Assembly: GCA_038363925.1 (NCBI GenBank)
Contig: JAQQWL010000011.1
Location: 1,426,001 to 1,490,000, forward strand
Direction: 5' to 3'
Length of the DNA: 64,000 nt
From: Apiospora phragmitis
Taxonomy: Eukaryota; Ascomycota; Sordariomycetes; Amphisphaeriales; Apiosporaceae
Part shown: piece by piece, positions 48,184 through 60,546 of the stretch
How the letters are laid out: each line of letters begins with the position of its first letter
Position numbering within the stretch: position 1 is the first letter of the stretch
The notes under the pieces: generated by a model
Database searches by the model: none
Seen by the model: only the letters and a program-made list of their open reading frames with translations
Told to the model about the DNA's origin: nothing
Made by a program: the position numbers and the translations under genes

Positions 48184-49914
48184 ATGCGTTCCTTCGCTTA
48201 CACATGCTCATTGGCCGCCGTCGCCTTCGCGGCCGAGCCGTGGATAAATGAGGTGGACACTGGTCTGACCCAGTACCTCTCTAGTACTAACTACACCGAG
48301 GGAAACCTGCCGCTGCTCAAAGATATGCGTGCGGTGATGGATTTCGACTATGCGGCTCGACAGTTCCTGGACGACCAGAAGTACTCCTTCTACCGTACTG
48401 CAGCCGGCGGCGAGTGGAGTGAGTTTCACCAGCATCGGAAATCAGATCAGATGCATGAGGTTAACCTATACGGCAGGCTACCGGAACAACCTGGATGTGT
48501 GGAAGAAAATCATGCTCCGTCCCCGTCATCTGCATGATGTCTCCAAGCTGAACGAGACCCTGCCGTGAGTATTTGTTCTTGCGGGAGCATTCCTAGGTCG
48601 TGAGCCAGTCTGACAATCAACAGCGTGAAATTCCTGGGCTACAACTTCAGTGCTCCTATCTTCATTGCCCCAGCTGCCCGCGGTGGCTATGCCAACCCCG
48701 AGAGAGCCGAGCTGAACTTTGTCGACGCTGCCGCCAAGGAGAATATTCTGTACACAGTCCGTGATCTCCGCTGCTCGCCGTACCGAAATCCACAGCAAAT
48801 AAACAGGAAGAGCTGACATGTCCCGGATATACAGGCCGCCCTGTACGCCAGCAAAACTATCGAGGAGCTGGCCGCACAGAAGCATAGTGACACCATGAAC
48901 GGACCGCAAGTGATGTTCCAGCAGGTCCGTTATGGCCCCCTTGAATCTCCACGTGAAGTTTCCGTCCCCGTCTAACAACCACCCAGATCTACACCAATGC
49001 CAATTTCTCCGTGACGTGGGATGCCATGAAGCGCGCTGAAGGAACCGGCGCCAAGGCCTTCGTCTGGACCATCGACGCACCCGGCGACTCGACGCGGCAC
49101 CGTGCTGCCCGCTACGATACCACGAATGCGTAAGTCCTGCTGTAATTGTCGGGGCCTGCTGTAATTGTCGGGGAAATAGATAGTTTGGCTGACTCCGTGC
49201 ACAGAAACGGCGCCACTTCGGCTCTGACCGTAAGATGCATCCCTTTTTGTGCTCAAGCAATTTCAACGACCACAACAACAACTAACATGTATAACAGTGG
49301 GATCTATACGACGAGATCAAATCCCGCACCTCGCTCCCGGTGATCCCCAAGGGCATCGTGACGGTGGAGGACGCGCTGATGGCCGTCGAAAAGGGCGCGC
49401 CCGCTATCTACCTGTCCAACCACGGCGGCCGCCAGCTCGAGTACTCGCCGTCGCCGCTCGAGATCGCCTACGAGATCCACCGCAACGCGCCGCAGGTATT
49501 CCAGCAGGTCGAGGTCATGGCTGACAGCGGCGTGCGGTACGGCACGGACGTGCTCAAGCTGTTGACGCTGGGGGTGAAGATGGTGGGGTTAGGAAGACCG
49601 TGAGTGACTGACACTTCTTCCCTTTTTCCGTTCTGGATGAATGTAACAACATAAAGCTGACTGACTTGGGTTACATAAACAGTTTCATGTACGCCAACTG
49701 ATACGGAACCGAGGGGGTCGAGAAGCTCATCCAGATCCTCAAGACGGAGATTGTGCACGACGGTGCCCAGGCTGGTGTTACGGACTTGAAAAAGGTTCCC
49801 CGAAGCTTGGTAAGTTCATCAATGCCATCTGATGCTGTAATGGAGGTACCGACTGACTGATTGCAGATTAATGCTCGCCCCTTGGAAGCCAATGTGTTCC
49901 TCATGGACCAATAG
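48184..49914 (+). pseudogene. Secreted FMN-dependent alpha-hydroxyacid oxidase with internal TGA
   Basis: The family oxidises L-2-hydroxyacids such as lactate or glycolate with FMN in a TIM barrel. Nine exons can be joined in phase: 48184-48418, 48477-48564, 48624-48756, 48835-48924, 48987-49129, 49205-49229, 49298-49599, 49683-49809 and 49867-49914, giving 397 codons. The N-terminus is a signal peptide (MRSFAYTCSLAAVAFAAEPW). Family blocks are GYNFSAPIFIAPAA, KAFVWTIDAPGDSTRHR and the active-site LSNHGGRQLE, then GVRYGTDVLKLLTLGVKMVGLGRP. In the eighth exon a TGA at 49699-49701 interrupts FMYAN and YGTEGVEKLIQ. The frame stays open to the proper end after it. The result would lack about 65 C-terminal residues. 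It could be a recent pseudogene or a base error. Several donors (GTCCGT) are weak. Confidence 0.8.
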
Positions 49915-50219
49915 ATTCAGTAGCTTGCTTACCCGGCAACCTGGAAAGTCGCACGAGCCCACTAAGAGGTTATCTTGTGTCAGGGAGAATGGCCATTGGC
50001 GTGATGGATCAGATCAGGGGTCGGGGAGAAGGGGGATGACGGGCGTAGGTAGTATGGACTGCAGGAGCCTGAGAGGACTCCCTACTTATAGGCACTATGG
50101 GTGGCCTCAGCCTATAAAGGCCCGAGTCTTGGCGTTGGAGGTGCCCTTTCTCCTTCCTTAATCCGTCTGGATTGCTTAGGTAATAAACATGCGGATCTGC
50201 CAAATTTCCTCTCGCCGTT
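49915..50219 (+). promoter_or_regulatory. Promoter of the esterase remnant
   Basis: A TATA box (TATAAA at 50113-50118) lies about 100 bp before the ATG at 50220. The preserved promoter suggests that the esterase gene decayed recently. Confidence 0.5.
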
Positions 50220-51086
<867 letters not shown>

Positions 51087-51971
51087 ATCTACCGCATTGT
51101 GATTCCTTAAGTCTGGGGCTGGACGACTACACGCGGCGAGGATGAGCATGGACGACGTCTATCATCCAAGTACGGGTTGTGCTATAATATATGCGGTCAG
51201 TTCAATTGTAGAACCTCTCGTAGAGAGATCATCACGATCAATTATTTATCCCACTTGTTTGCAATATTTTGGGAGTTGCAAGAATCTTGATCAAATTGTA
51301 GGCCGGGTAACGAGCTTTTGGTCCCCTCCCCCTATGCCACCTCGAGCCCCAATTTTGGCCTGCTTTAGGAACTTTGCTTGCAGCACGCTGTCGCTGTTCC
51401 CCAAGGCATTCAAAATCCGCTTTTTGATGCCAGAGCCAACCCCTAATCGAGAGGTCTGAGGTTTCTTCGCGAAGTTGTTTTGTTTACTTTTGCGCGTTCC
51501 TCCGTTTCCTGGCATCTTCCTCTTCACCCACCTTCGTTTGCACTCACTCGCTTGGCCCTGTTTTCTTGATCACTGCCTGGTACACTGGCATTTCGTTCGT
51601 TTTGATTTTCAAAACGCACCTCACGAATGAGTTTTCGTGAAGTGTTGACATTTTGACTTGTACGTTTGTTTACTTCGTAAGTAAATATTTTCTTACCTCC
51701 TTCTGTCCCGCCCCTCCCCCTTCGCGATGTTCTGTCACATCATACTTGAAGATGTGAGTGACCAATGACGGCTTAGGATCAGAAAACAACACCCTGTGAG
51801 TACTTGACGGATTATTGCTTGTCGTTACTTGAGGTTCGCTTGCACACACGTAAGTAAACACTGAAACATTTCTCAGAAATAGCCATATTCTGGTATATCC
51901 TCGCCACTTATTGCCATGCTCCCCGCCATGGATCCAATCGTGAGAAGGAAGCAAAAATAAAATATTGCATA
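51087..51971. other. Spacer after the esterase remnant
   Basis: About 880 bp without a supported gene. The first part may be further decayed esterase sequence; the rest is probably promoter of the gene starting at 51972. A signal-peptide exon for that gene could lie here, but I could not identify one. Confidence 0.45.
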
Positions 51972-54733
51972 ATGCCGACCACTACATACACATATCCTCA
52001 AGCCCAGGTGGCGCGTGAGGACCACGCTGACATCAGTGATTACAGCACCTACACGCCCACAGCTACAGGCTCTCCTGACTTTCCTGCATACTTTCCTACA
52101 ACCTCTCCTACAGACTCTCCCACAGACTCCCCCACACAGTTCATAACAGCGCCTCCTCAAACTACAGAAAGCTTTTGGGCCCCCTCTCGGCCATCAACAA
52201 CCTCTTCCACTGCGCCCCCGTCCTCGTCACCTACGATGACCGACGCCGGTGCGACGGCGGCTCCCTCTGCCAATACCGACGGGATTGACACTTGGAAGCT
52301 GGTTCTTGCCGTGCTTCTCCCGCTGCTCTGCATAGCTTTGGGTGCATGCGCGTTCCTCTAGTACCGACAACGCAAGCATCGCGCCCAGAAGGCCGACGTT
52401 GAGCAGGTGGGCACCATGCTCAAGGATCTGAAGACCAGTAGAGCTGAGGTAGACGCGATGAGGGAGAACCTTCAGGATGGACTGGAGCGTGTGCAGGCGC
52501 TGGAGACGGGAGCAAACAAGAGAGAGTCGCTTTGGTGTAAGTTATAAGCCCCTCCCAACCAAATCTTTCTGCATAGCACGTGAGACCTCCCACTTGATGA
52601 CGACCACACTTTGGATATGGGCCATTCGAAGATTGACTGTGGTACCTTGAGAGACCATCATCTTTCCCGTCCTCTTTCTCTCAAATCCATGCCTTGACTA
52701 ACTTGTACCGCAGCAAGAGACGGCGCAAATGCAGAGCTCAACCCACCCCAGCCAAACCTGCACTTTCCTCCCGCCCTGATGGATATGATGAGAAGTGGAA
52801 GTCCTCATGACCCCATGACTCCCACTCCCAGTGGCTTCCGCAGTTTTTCCCCCGTTGAGCCGCGACCTCTCTCAGGCAATACCTTACAGGGCACGCTACC
52901 TCGTGCTGCCCCTGGACTGCAGCATACGCAGTACTCGCGTGGACGAGCGGCATCCCACCAATCCGCTGAGTCGGGTGACACAGCGGTATCGTACAAACCA
53001 CCCAGCACTATCCCTGAGGAATCGACTGGCAATGCCTCTTCGCCTTTTGACACGCCGGGTGAGAAGTCCACGGATCGAATCGTGGGCGCGGAACAAGACG
53101 AGAGCCCTAGCCAACGCGGCGAGAGAAACTTGACGAGGCGGGTTTCGATGAAGGCTAAGGCCCTCATGCGTCGAAACTCGTTGTCTTCTCGCAGTGATCT
53201 ATCACCTATGCGTGCAAACCCGTCCCATCCCGACTTGGTCCCCCAGCCGCTGGCCGTTACCAAACGCAACTCCGTCCGAGAAACGTCTGCCGAAGCCAAT
53301 AGCCTGCGCTCTCGCTATGGCATAGACAAGACAATGTTGCGCCGCTCGGCCAGCAACCCGCCCGCAAACCGGAGCTATCTTAGTGACAGCGATTTGGCCT
53401 CTCCCACGATCCTGGCAGACAGAACTAGTTCCGCCACCGCCGTTGAGGATAGTACAGGTAAGTCCCCGGATGATGATTCCTTTTCGTCAAACTTTGAGCT
53501 GCAGAAATATACCAACACATCTACGTACGCAGCGGAGACATCACTCGTTACCATCACCACCAATCCCTGTCCCAGTCCCCTTGTCCTGCCGCCTCCTGTG
53601 ATATTCATACCCCCTGCCACACAGTCCGAGAGCGGGACTGCGGCGACAGACAGCCCCACGCGCTGGGGTTCCCCTTTCCGGCGTTCCCACTCACGTTCCC
53701 CTACTACTAGCGAAGACTCGAGGCCCTTTTGGTTATCCGAGATGGAGTGGCGATCATTTCACTAACTCTCACGTTCTTTCTTTCTTTCCCCTGTACATAG
53801 GTATCCTGACGCCGCCTCCTACAGTCGAGACTTCGTCAGTCCTTCACGAGCGCCGCGATGGAGGAAACAGCAACAACATTCACCCAGCCAAGCACAAGAA
53901 AAACAAGAAAAGCCAAAAACAATCGCACCCCAGCAGCACTGCCTTACCTGCATCAGGAGACGATAGCAAGACCAAGAGAGACACTGCAAGGGCGGCTCGC
54001 AACACACCAACCCCACCGCCCTCTGGTCCTCCTCCCCCAGGCTCACCACCGAAACGACCGCTCCCCGGGCTTCCCTCACGTATCCCCGTCTCCGCTGCAC
54101 ACCGGCGCTCTCTCGGAGCCAGTCACAAGATCGGAAGCAAGCCTCAGACCCCCATTCTGCCGACCACCATGGGCGCGAGGAAGCGCTCCTCTCTATACAG
54201 CATGCGATTTTCCCCGTCGCCTTCCAAACGGCGCTCTCGATTCTTACTTGGAGCCTCTGCCTGGTCCTCTCCTATCCGCGGGCGGCAGAGCTAGCATTCC
54301 TTCCCCATCTGCCATCCCTTCCACGCCTGGTCAGCAGCGCCTGCCACCCAGTTACGCCAGCTCTCAGTGTCTGCCCAGCATAGACACCATGGACTCTCTT
54401 GCCTCTGCATCTACATCAGAGTCCTCTTCTGCCGAAGACTCCTCTTTCACCGAGAGAAAGGGCAATAGCAATAATAGAACGGTGCCACAAGAGCAACAGG
54501 ATCCGTCAAAAGAGAAGAACCCGGATATTAAGACGCAGCAGAAGCAGCAGACTATCACAACGCCGAATAACGCTACCAGTAACCGGGGAGGACAAAACGG
54601 CAACCGCGGACATGCGCGTCTACTGAGCGAGCTCAGTGCTACACTGCGTTTAGTGCACGAGGAAGAAGATGCTGAGGCCGAACAGGCGGCTAGTGCCTCC
54701 ACTACTCGTACCGCTGCTGGCGTCTCATCTTAA
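51972..54733 (+). CDS. Single-pass membrane protein with long Pro/Ser-rich tail (one stop, one frame break)
   Basis: I do not recognise a named family. Exons 51972-52536, 52714-53457 and 53801-54733 join to 747 codons if one extra base is discounted. The first 100 residues are Ser/Thr/Pro-rich (SPTDSPTDSPTQ), then one membrane helix (WKLVLAVLLPLLCIALGACAFL). A TAG at 52359-52361 follows directly, and after it the same frame continues with the basic stop-transfer stretch YRQRKHRAQKADVEQ and a coiled coil. The remainder is a proline/serine/arginine-rich tail (SPSKRRSRFLLG, TPPPSGPPPPGSPPKR). Near 54292 the frame ends at TAG and continues one base over as SIPSPSAIPSTPGQQ. The layout recalls fungal wall-stress sensors, but no signal peptide or WSC domain is seen. 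The second intron (343 bp) is itself open in frame. Confidence 0.6.
53458..53800 (+). other. Long intron with open reading frame in the membrane-protein gene
   Basis: GTAAGT donor at 53458, CACTAAC branch point near 53760 and a pyrimidine-rich TAG acceptor at 53800. The first 300 bases stay open in the upstream frame and end at 53765, so retention would give a shorter protein with a different Ser/Pro-rich end. Confidence 0.55.
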
Positions 54734-55664
54734 TCTTGTTGTCGAGTCGGGACGGAATGGCGAGGAATTTTCTTTCATTGTACTATTTCACTTTTCCTAT
54801 GTTCGATTCGGAGTTCAGGTCCAAAAGGGAAAAGGGGTTTTTGGTTTTCACTGGTGGCATATTCTTTTCCCCTAAGTCCCCTCACTTCTCCTATTTCATG
54901 TCAGACACGCACTCTGGTTGGATTGCTGTTTCTGATGACGACAGCTACTGGCTGAATCGTGGCGTTTCCGCATTCTGGAGGCTTTTCTTCTTCAATTCTG
55001 CAATTGGCTACGGCTTCTGGCAAAGGGCATGCGTTAGGAATAAGGCTTTTGCATCCGTTGTATACGGCTGTTTTTGCGTTCTGGGCCGCAATTGGAGAGT
55101 CAATCAGCATTGAAGGCGAAAAAGGGGGATTCGGGATTCTGTTGGTCATTCATTCTGGGTGTCAGGTATAGGTCAAGATGTCAGAGTAAGAGGAGAAGAC
55201 AAAATTTGGGTGTGATGAAGGACTACGATTCACGAAAAAGACTACGACGATAGATGCAACGAGTCATAAGAATAATCATGAGTGTGATAGGCAACTCGTC
55301 ATTGAAAGTCAGCCTCAGGTACATAAACTGATTCACTGTACATGACCTATGTTCACCGTCCTCTTGATTTTGACCACGAGCATACACATCATTATACATA
55401 CAATAGACGTCCAATATCCAAACGTGTAGAAGAATGAAGCCCCGCCACCTGACGCCAGCACAAGATAGCCGCCTTCTGTTTCCCCTAAAACCCTTCCCTT
55501 CTCCAAAGTGCTCTAGCTATGCCCACGCTAACTATGCAGATTGAAATACGGTTACAAGTACAAACAAAAGAAAAGAAGAAGAAAATTTGAGAAGTGACAC
55601 TTCCAAGGTATGTACCGGGGCTAAAACGTTCGTCGTGACAAAAGTGTTGTGTTTACATTCGCGG
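54734..55664. other. Convergent 3' spacer
   Basis: About 930 bp between the converging ends of the membrane-protein gene and mip1. It is T-rich to the left. No gene is seen. Confidence 0.6.
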
Positions 55665-58600
55665 CTAGGTATGCCTAGAGGGCGCGGTCCTGGGCGGCAT
55701 CGGCTCCCAATCGCCCCATTGGGGACTGGTGCTTCCCTTATACTTTTGCTTGCTGAACTTGGGCGTCTCGAACGGCTCGTAGAAATGGGGCATCAGCTGG
55801 GGCTGGCTGCTGTACGGGACCAGCTTCCTGGGCCCCCGCTTGCGCGGCTGGCCAAAACCACTCGCGCCGCCTCCGGTGCCGCTGGTGTAGCCGCCGCTGT
55901 CGATGCCCGCCACTGCTGCCGTGTACTCTTTCCTCTGCTCCTTCAGGATCTCGCGCAGCTCGGTGTCGTCTCTGGTGATCTGGGCCCTAAGGAAGTACAT
56001 CATATCGGCGGACCCCTTGTTCAGGGTCTCCATGACCGGGATGCGTGGCGTGTACTCGATGTTGTCGAGCTTGGGCGCGTTGCGGGCCGGTTTGATGGCA
56101 GGGTCGAGGAAGGCCTCGGCGCCCTTCGCTAGGAGCTGCGAGACGTCGATGCTCTCGCCGTGGGGAATCGGGGTCGAGTGGCTCGGAGTGATGCAGTCCA
56201 TGTCGACCTCCTTCCGCAGCACGTGGTCGATGTCCACGGCGGAGAAATACGCGCACGACTGTGGCAGGTCGTTGATGCCCACTTGTTGCGCAAACATGGC
56301 CCGAGTCCAGAGGTTGGCGACTTGCAGAGCCATGGCGGCGCGGTACTTGTCCTCGTTCTTGACGAGGTAGCGAATCTCGTCGTGGACGGTAATGGAAAGA
56401 CGAGCGTCAATATTGAAGCGCCTCGTCAAGTAATCCATACCAACGACGAGTAGATGTAGATAGTCCACTCCACTGGACTGGATGGCCCAGTTGATGCGGC
56501 TGGTCAGATATCCTCCCTTGCTGATATAGCGTCCCATCAAGGCCTCTGTAATTCCAGCCCCCAGGACAGGAGTGCGTGGCCGTTCCTGCTCCGCAAATTC
56601 CTCCAGCTTGTTGAATACAAACGACTCGGTTCCGCCGCGCCAGAAGGGACGTTTGCTTAGCGTTTTACGGGTTGTTTTGGTGCCCTTGGTCTCTGTGTAG
56701 AGTTTGCCGGCGATGTCGAGTGTCTCCTGTTCCGACAGACTCGGGTTAAACTGCCGGAGAAGAGTTCCAGCAAATTTGAGCCCAGCGCCATAAATACGTC
56801 CGTAGTTGAAGACCTTCGCCTCATTTCTCGATATACCCAAAATTCCCGCTGTCCGCGAATGCAGATCTGTGCCAGCTGCTTTGGTACCCTCGAGCGTCAT
56901 GAAACCAATGGCGTTGCCGCCATGGAGCTTGAAGATGGCATCCCCGATAACACTGGCAATCCACAACTCCTCCGAATCGACATCTGCTCCGACAAAGCAG
57001 TACCCGGGCGGAGCCCTCACCATGGCTTTTAGCTCAGAACCAACCCGGTTCTTCTTTGCGTTGCTGGCAGTCAGCCATGTGTTCTCTACCGCTCTCCGTG
57101 TGATGGTGCCCATTGGAATCACCTGCGGAAGAATATATCCCGGCCTGTTATTCTCCGTGGGACTGACTATCTCCTCAGGGGGGTTCTTCTCCTTGGGGGG
57201 TCTGCCTCTCTTCTTGGGGGGTGGCGTCTCGGCTTCTATCTGGGCTGGTGTCTGGGCTAGTGTCTGGGCTGGTGTCTTCTCATCCTCATACACTACCATT
57301 TGCGACATGATTCGGTCTCTAGCACTGATCCAATAGGAACAAGATGCATTCATCTCCAGAGCTTCCTTGGCATACGTGTATTCCGATGAAAGCGTCCCTT
57401 TGTCGAAGTATGCCAGGTAGCTTTTGGCTAAGGGATTCGTACAGCGCGACGTAGGGCCATCCTTGTGAGGTAGCTTGATATATATGCCCCCTCTATCCTC
57501 CTTTAAGGCCTCGATCGGCTCATCCGACATGTCGCAGCGAACCAACTGCGTCGTGCTATATTTGGAAGCACCTGCCATTGGAACTCGAAATGTCCACCCG
57601 TACTTTTCAGACCAAACAAGAGGATACCCATCCCAAGCTAATCGCAATAGCAGAGGTGCTATCCGTGTTCGCACAGTAAGGGCGATGGGCTGATTGGCTT
57701 TGGGGAAAAGACCTTTGTACCACTTGGGCATACCAGGCATCTTCTGCCGAGCAGCAGGCCTTGGGGGGTCATCCTTTTTCTTACCCTTGACCATCCTGAT
57801 TTCTTGTCCTGACCAGTCTAACTGCTTCAACCAAGGATCATTACCCCATTTCTCAGCGTCTCCCTTGACCTCGAGCGCCTTCCCCGTCAACCCGATTAAT
57901 CGTTTTTGAACCGCATCCGAGAGCTTGAGATATTCGTCTTCGGCATTCTTGAGATAGGTTTCCCAAGACTGGTCAACAGGCAAAATGACGGAAGCCAAAT
58001 GCCTCAGGGCTGCGAAACTGACAGGATGTGGGCAGGTTTTTAGGAAGTTGGGAAACACAATTTTGTAGACGCGATGTGTGATGGCAACGTCGGCTGCGCA
58101 GTAGTCGAGCAGGTAATCCAGCTTTTCCACGACACCATCTCGGTCGAGCACACCAAATTCATTGCGAGCCTCCTTATCCAGAGTGACATCCAGGTGAAAT
58201 TGGGCAACATCTCTCAGGGAATTGACCGAGCTTCTCTCAACCCACAACTCCTCCTCTTCATCCCGGAAATGGCTATTGGCCAAGAGCGCTGCCAGCTCGA
58301 CATTGTCCTTGTCCTGTGCCATTTTCTCACGTAATTCCCTGTTTTTCTTGTGCCTCATCCATGTCGGTCGTTGCTGCGAGCACATGCCATTGACTGCAAC
58401 GTGCAAAGACATAGTACACAGAAGGAGTTTCTGCTCTGCTTCAAGTCGTACTCTTCCAATATCCGTGCGCGGTCATATCCCACGTTATGCCCAACTACGA
58501 TGTGCTCCTTTGTCGAATCTCCAAGTGGGATCAAATGCTTGTCGGATTCCGACTCGCCCAGCAACCAGGGAGATAGCCAGGCGTACCAAGCCGTGGGACT

Positions 58601-59280
58601 CGCGGCGCAAGCCATGACAGCAAAGGAGCTTTCCTTCCATAACACTTCCGTATCAAAGCATAATGCCGTCTCGTCTGGGAATTCGACCTTTTCGGGCGGG
58701 CTGTTGGAGTAGTACCTCGTCCAACCACTTTGTCGCACCCATTCCTCGGCCGTGGCGGCACATTGTCGTTAGCAAATTGCTTCGCGTGTGTCAGGAACGG
58801 CTCAGCGCAGTCTACACCCAGCTTATGGAAGTGTTCGTCGAGAGTATTTCCTTGGATAGGAGGCAAGTCGAAGGCGATCGGGCTGCCATTGTCGGTGTTC
58901 TTTCCCAGTAGGTCGTGCCGGCGCAGATGATCCTTCGACAACTTCACCAACTTCTCCAACTTGTCCAACTCCTCCGCGGGCGGATCACTGACATTGGGAA
59001 ACACCTGGTCGTATACATGCTCGCTCAGATGCTGCACGCCAATCGCGTTGAAGCGGGCTTTGGATGGGATGGCAAGCGTCGCAGATTGTGTTTGGTCATG
59101 CGCATCAGTAGAAGGACGTTGCGCGGTGGCGGCGGCTGTCGACTGCCACCTTTGATGAATCGGTCGCGACACTAATAGCGACCGCCGCGGATGGTGGCAC
59201 TGGGATCGATGTCTGGCAAGGCGTACGAAGCTCGCAGTCGCAGATGCGCCACCTCCATGGCGCCTTGCAGGATTCAGCAT
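55665..59280 (-). CDS. MIP1: Mip1, mitochondrial DNA polymerase gamma (frame broken twice)
   Basis: Mip1 replicates mitochondrial DNA (family A polymerase with 3'-5' exonuclease). The gene has no intron. The N-terminus (MLNPARRHGGGASATASFVR) is an Arg/Ser-rich mitochondrial presequence; a longer in-frame start exists upstream. Exo I is LCFDTEVLWKESSF and Exo II lies in GHNVGYDRARI. The polymerase motifs are GADVDSEELW (A), RNEAKVFNYGRIYGAG (B) and HDEIRYLV (C). The frame breaks twice, near 58745-58750 (PPRP then, one frame over, EWVRQSGWTRYYS) and near 58421-58424 (KQSRNSF then TMSLHVAVNGM). Both behave as one missing base; with both restored the gene is 1,205 codons plus stop, the usual size. 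The ORFs taken singly would separate exonuclease and polymerase domains, so the raw annotation misleads. It is divergent from a Pif1-family helicase. Confidence 0.94.
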
Positions 59281-60546
59281 TGCTACCGTGAAGCAGGAAA
59301 CATGGCGGCCAATGCCGTTTTGACTGATGCTTGGGAATCCGGAATGTTGGCGCGGAAAAGCAGTCGACGGAGGATACGGGCTAGTTAGAGTTTTTGGCGA
59401 AAGCATGTATGACGAGGTTGATAACGATAGTCTACGGATACTTGTAATGGCAAGCACAAGGGGCTACGGCTGCTACTGCCACTGCTGCTGCTGCTGCTGC
59501 TGCTACTGCACACCAAGACACGCACACAATCGCTGTCGCATTTTCCCTGCCAATTTTTTTCTTAGATCGAGGGACCGTCGCTGCTTTTACCCCACTTCCC
59601 TCAAAAGATGGGGCATTGAAAGCTGAGATAGAAGCTAATACCTTTCGGGGTAAGTGCGCTGCAGATATCAAGTGCATTGATCAACGCATCAAATTGAGAT
59701 CAGGAACCAACCTCCTACTGTCGGTAGTGTTGAAGATCGATAGTCTGCTTGGACGCTATCGCATCCGCGAAAAACTCCCCGAAGACGATTCGAGACGCGC
59801 AGACACAGGTTCGACACGTCGAACTCGCGCTTCGGTTGCTGCGTCGCTTATGTACTTATGGCAATTAGAGCCGGCTGACACGCGACGCAGGGACTGAAAT
59901 GCACATCATAAAATATGTGCTGAACTAATGGCGAGCTGGAAAGAGTTGGTACCTGGGCTGCTTACGTCGTCGAGGCTGTAAGCCTGTAACAAGCAATTGG
60001 TCAGCGAGTCGAGCCTTCTCCTGCTCGACGATGAATCATTAATCTGGTCCCACAGCTGCGCTGCCTGTGGAGCCAGCATTGAGGAACGTGCCGTCTTGAA
60101 AGATGACCATGCCGCTTATGCCAGCTACTGCCATTGCCACAACTGGTGATGGTGTATATAGTGATAGTCAGAAGGATGAGAAGGAAATTACGAAAGAGAA
60201 TACCTTTCTGGTGCTACATATAGGCAAAGAGAACTACATAGGTGATTAAGCAGGAGACCGAGATGTTTAGGGAAAAAGGCACCTCAGATAATACCTCCTT
60301 TGCTAGCTCTTATATATTGCCCTCACTTCTCTCACCAGTCCAACTGATTCCCTCAATACAGATCAATGCATAGCCAGTTACTCATAATGCAAAGATAATC
60401 AGTCTATTAGCGATGGGCTCGGAGAGCTGGCGGGGAGCGATGTAGCCAGGTAGTTGCCAGAATGCGGAGGTGCGAGGTTGTGTCGACTCCCAAACACGCG
60501 AATCTGGAGGCACACATGTAGCTCGCATACTTTTGACTTGCTTGCC
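59281..60546. promoter_or_regulatory. Bidirectional promoter region of mip1 and the Pif1-family gene
   Basis: About 1.3 kb between divergent start codons. It contains seven CTG triplets (59482-59502) close to mip1. A TATATATT-like stretch lies near 60310. Short open frames, such as 59616-59897 plus, have no family signature. Confidence 0.55.
59482..59502 (+). repeat. CTG triplet repeat upstream of mip1
   Basis: Seven perfect CTG units, flanked by imperfect ones, lie about 200 bp upstream of the chosen mip1 start (CAG on the mip1 sense strand). It is probably in the leader or promoter. Confidence 0.85.

Noticed and set aside
49699..49701. TGA as selenocysteine codon in the FMN oxidase
   Set aside because: Filamentous ascomycetes are not known to have selenocysteine machinery and no SECIS-like structure was noticed.
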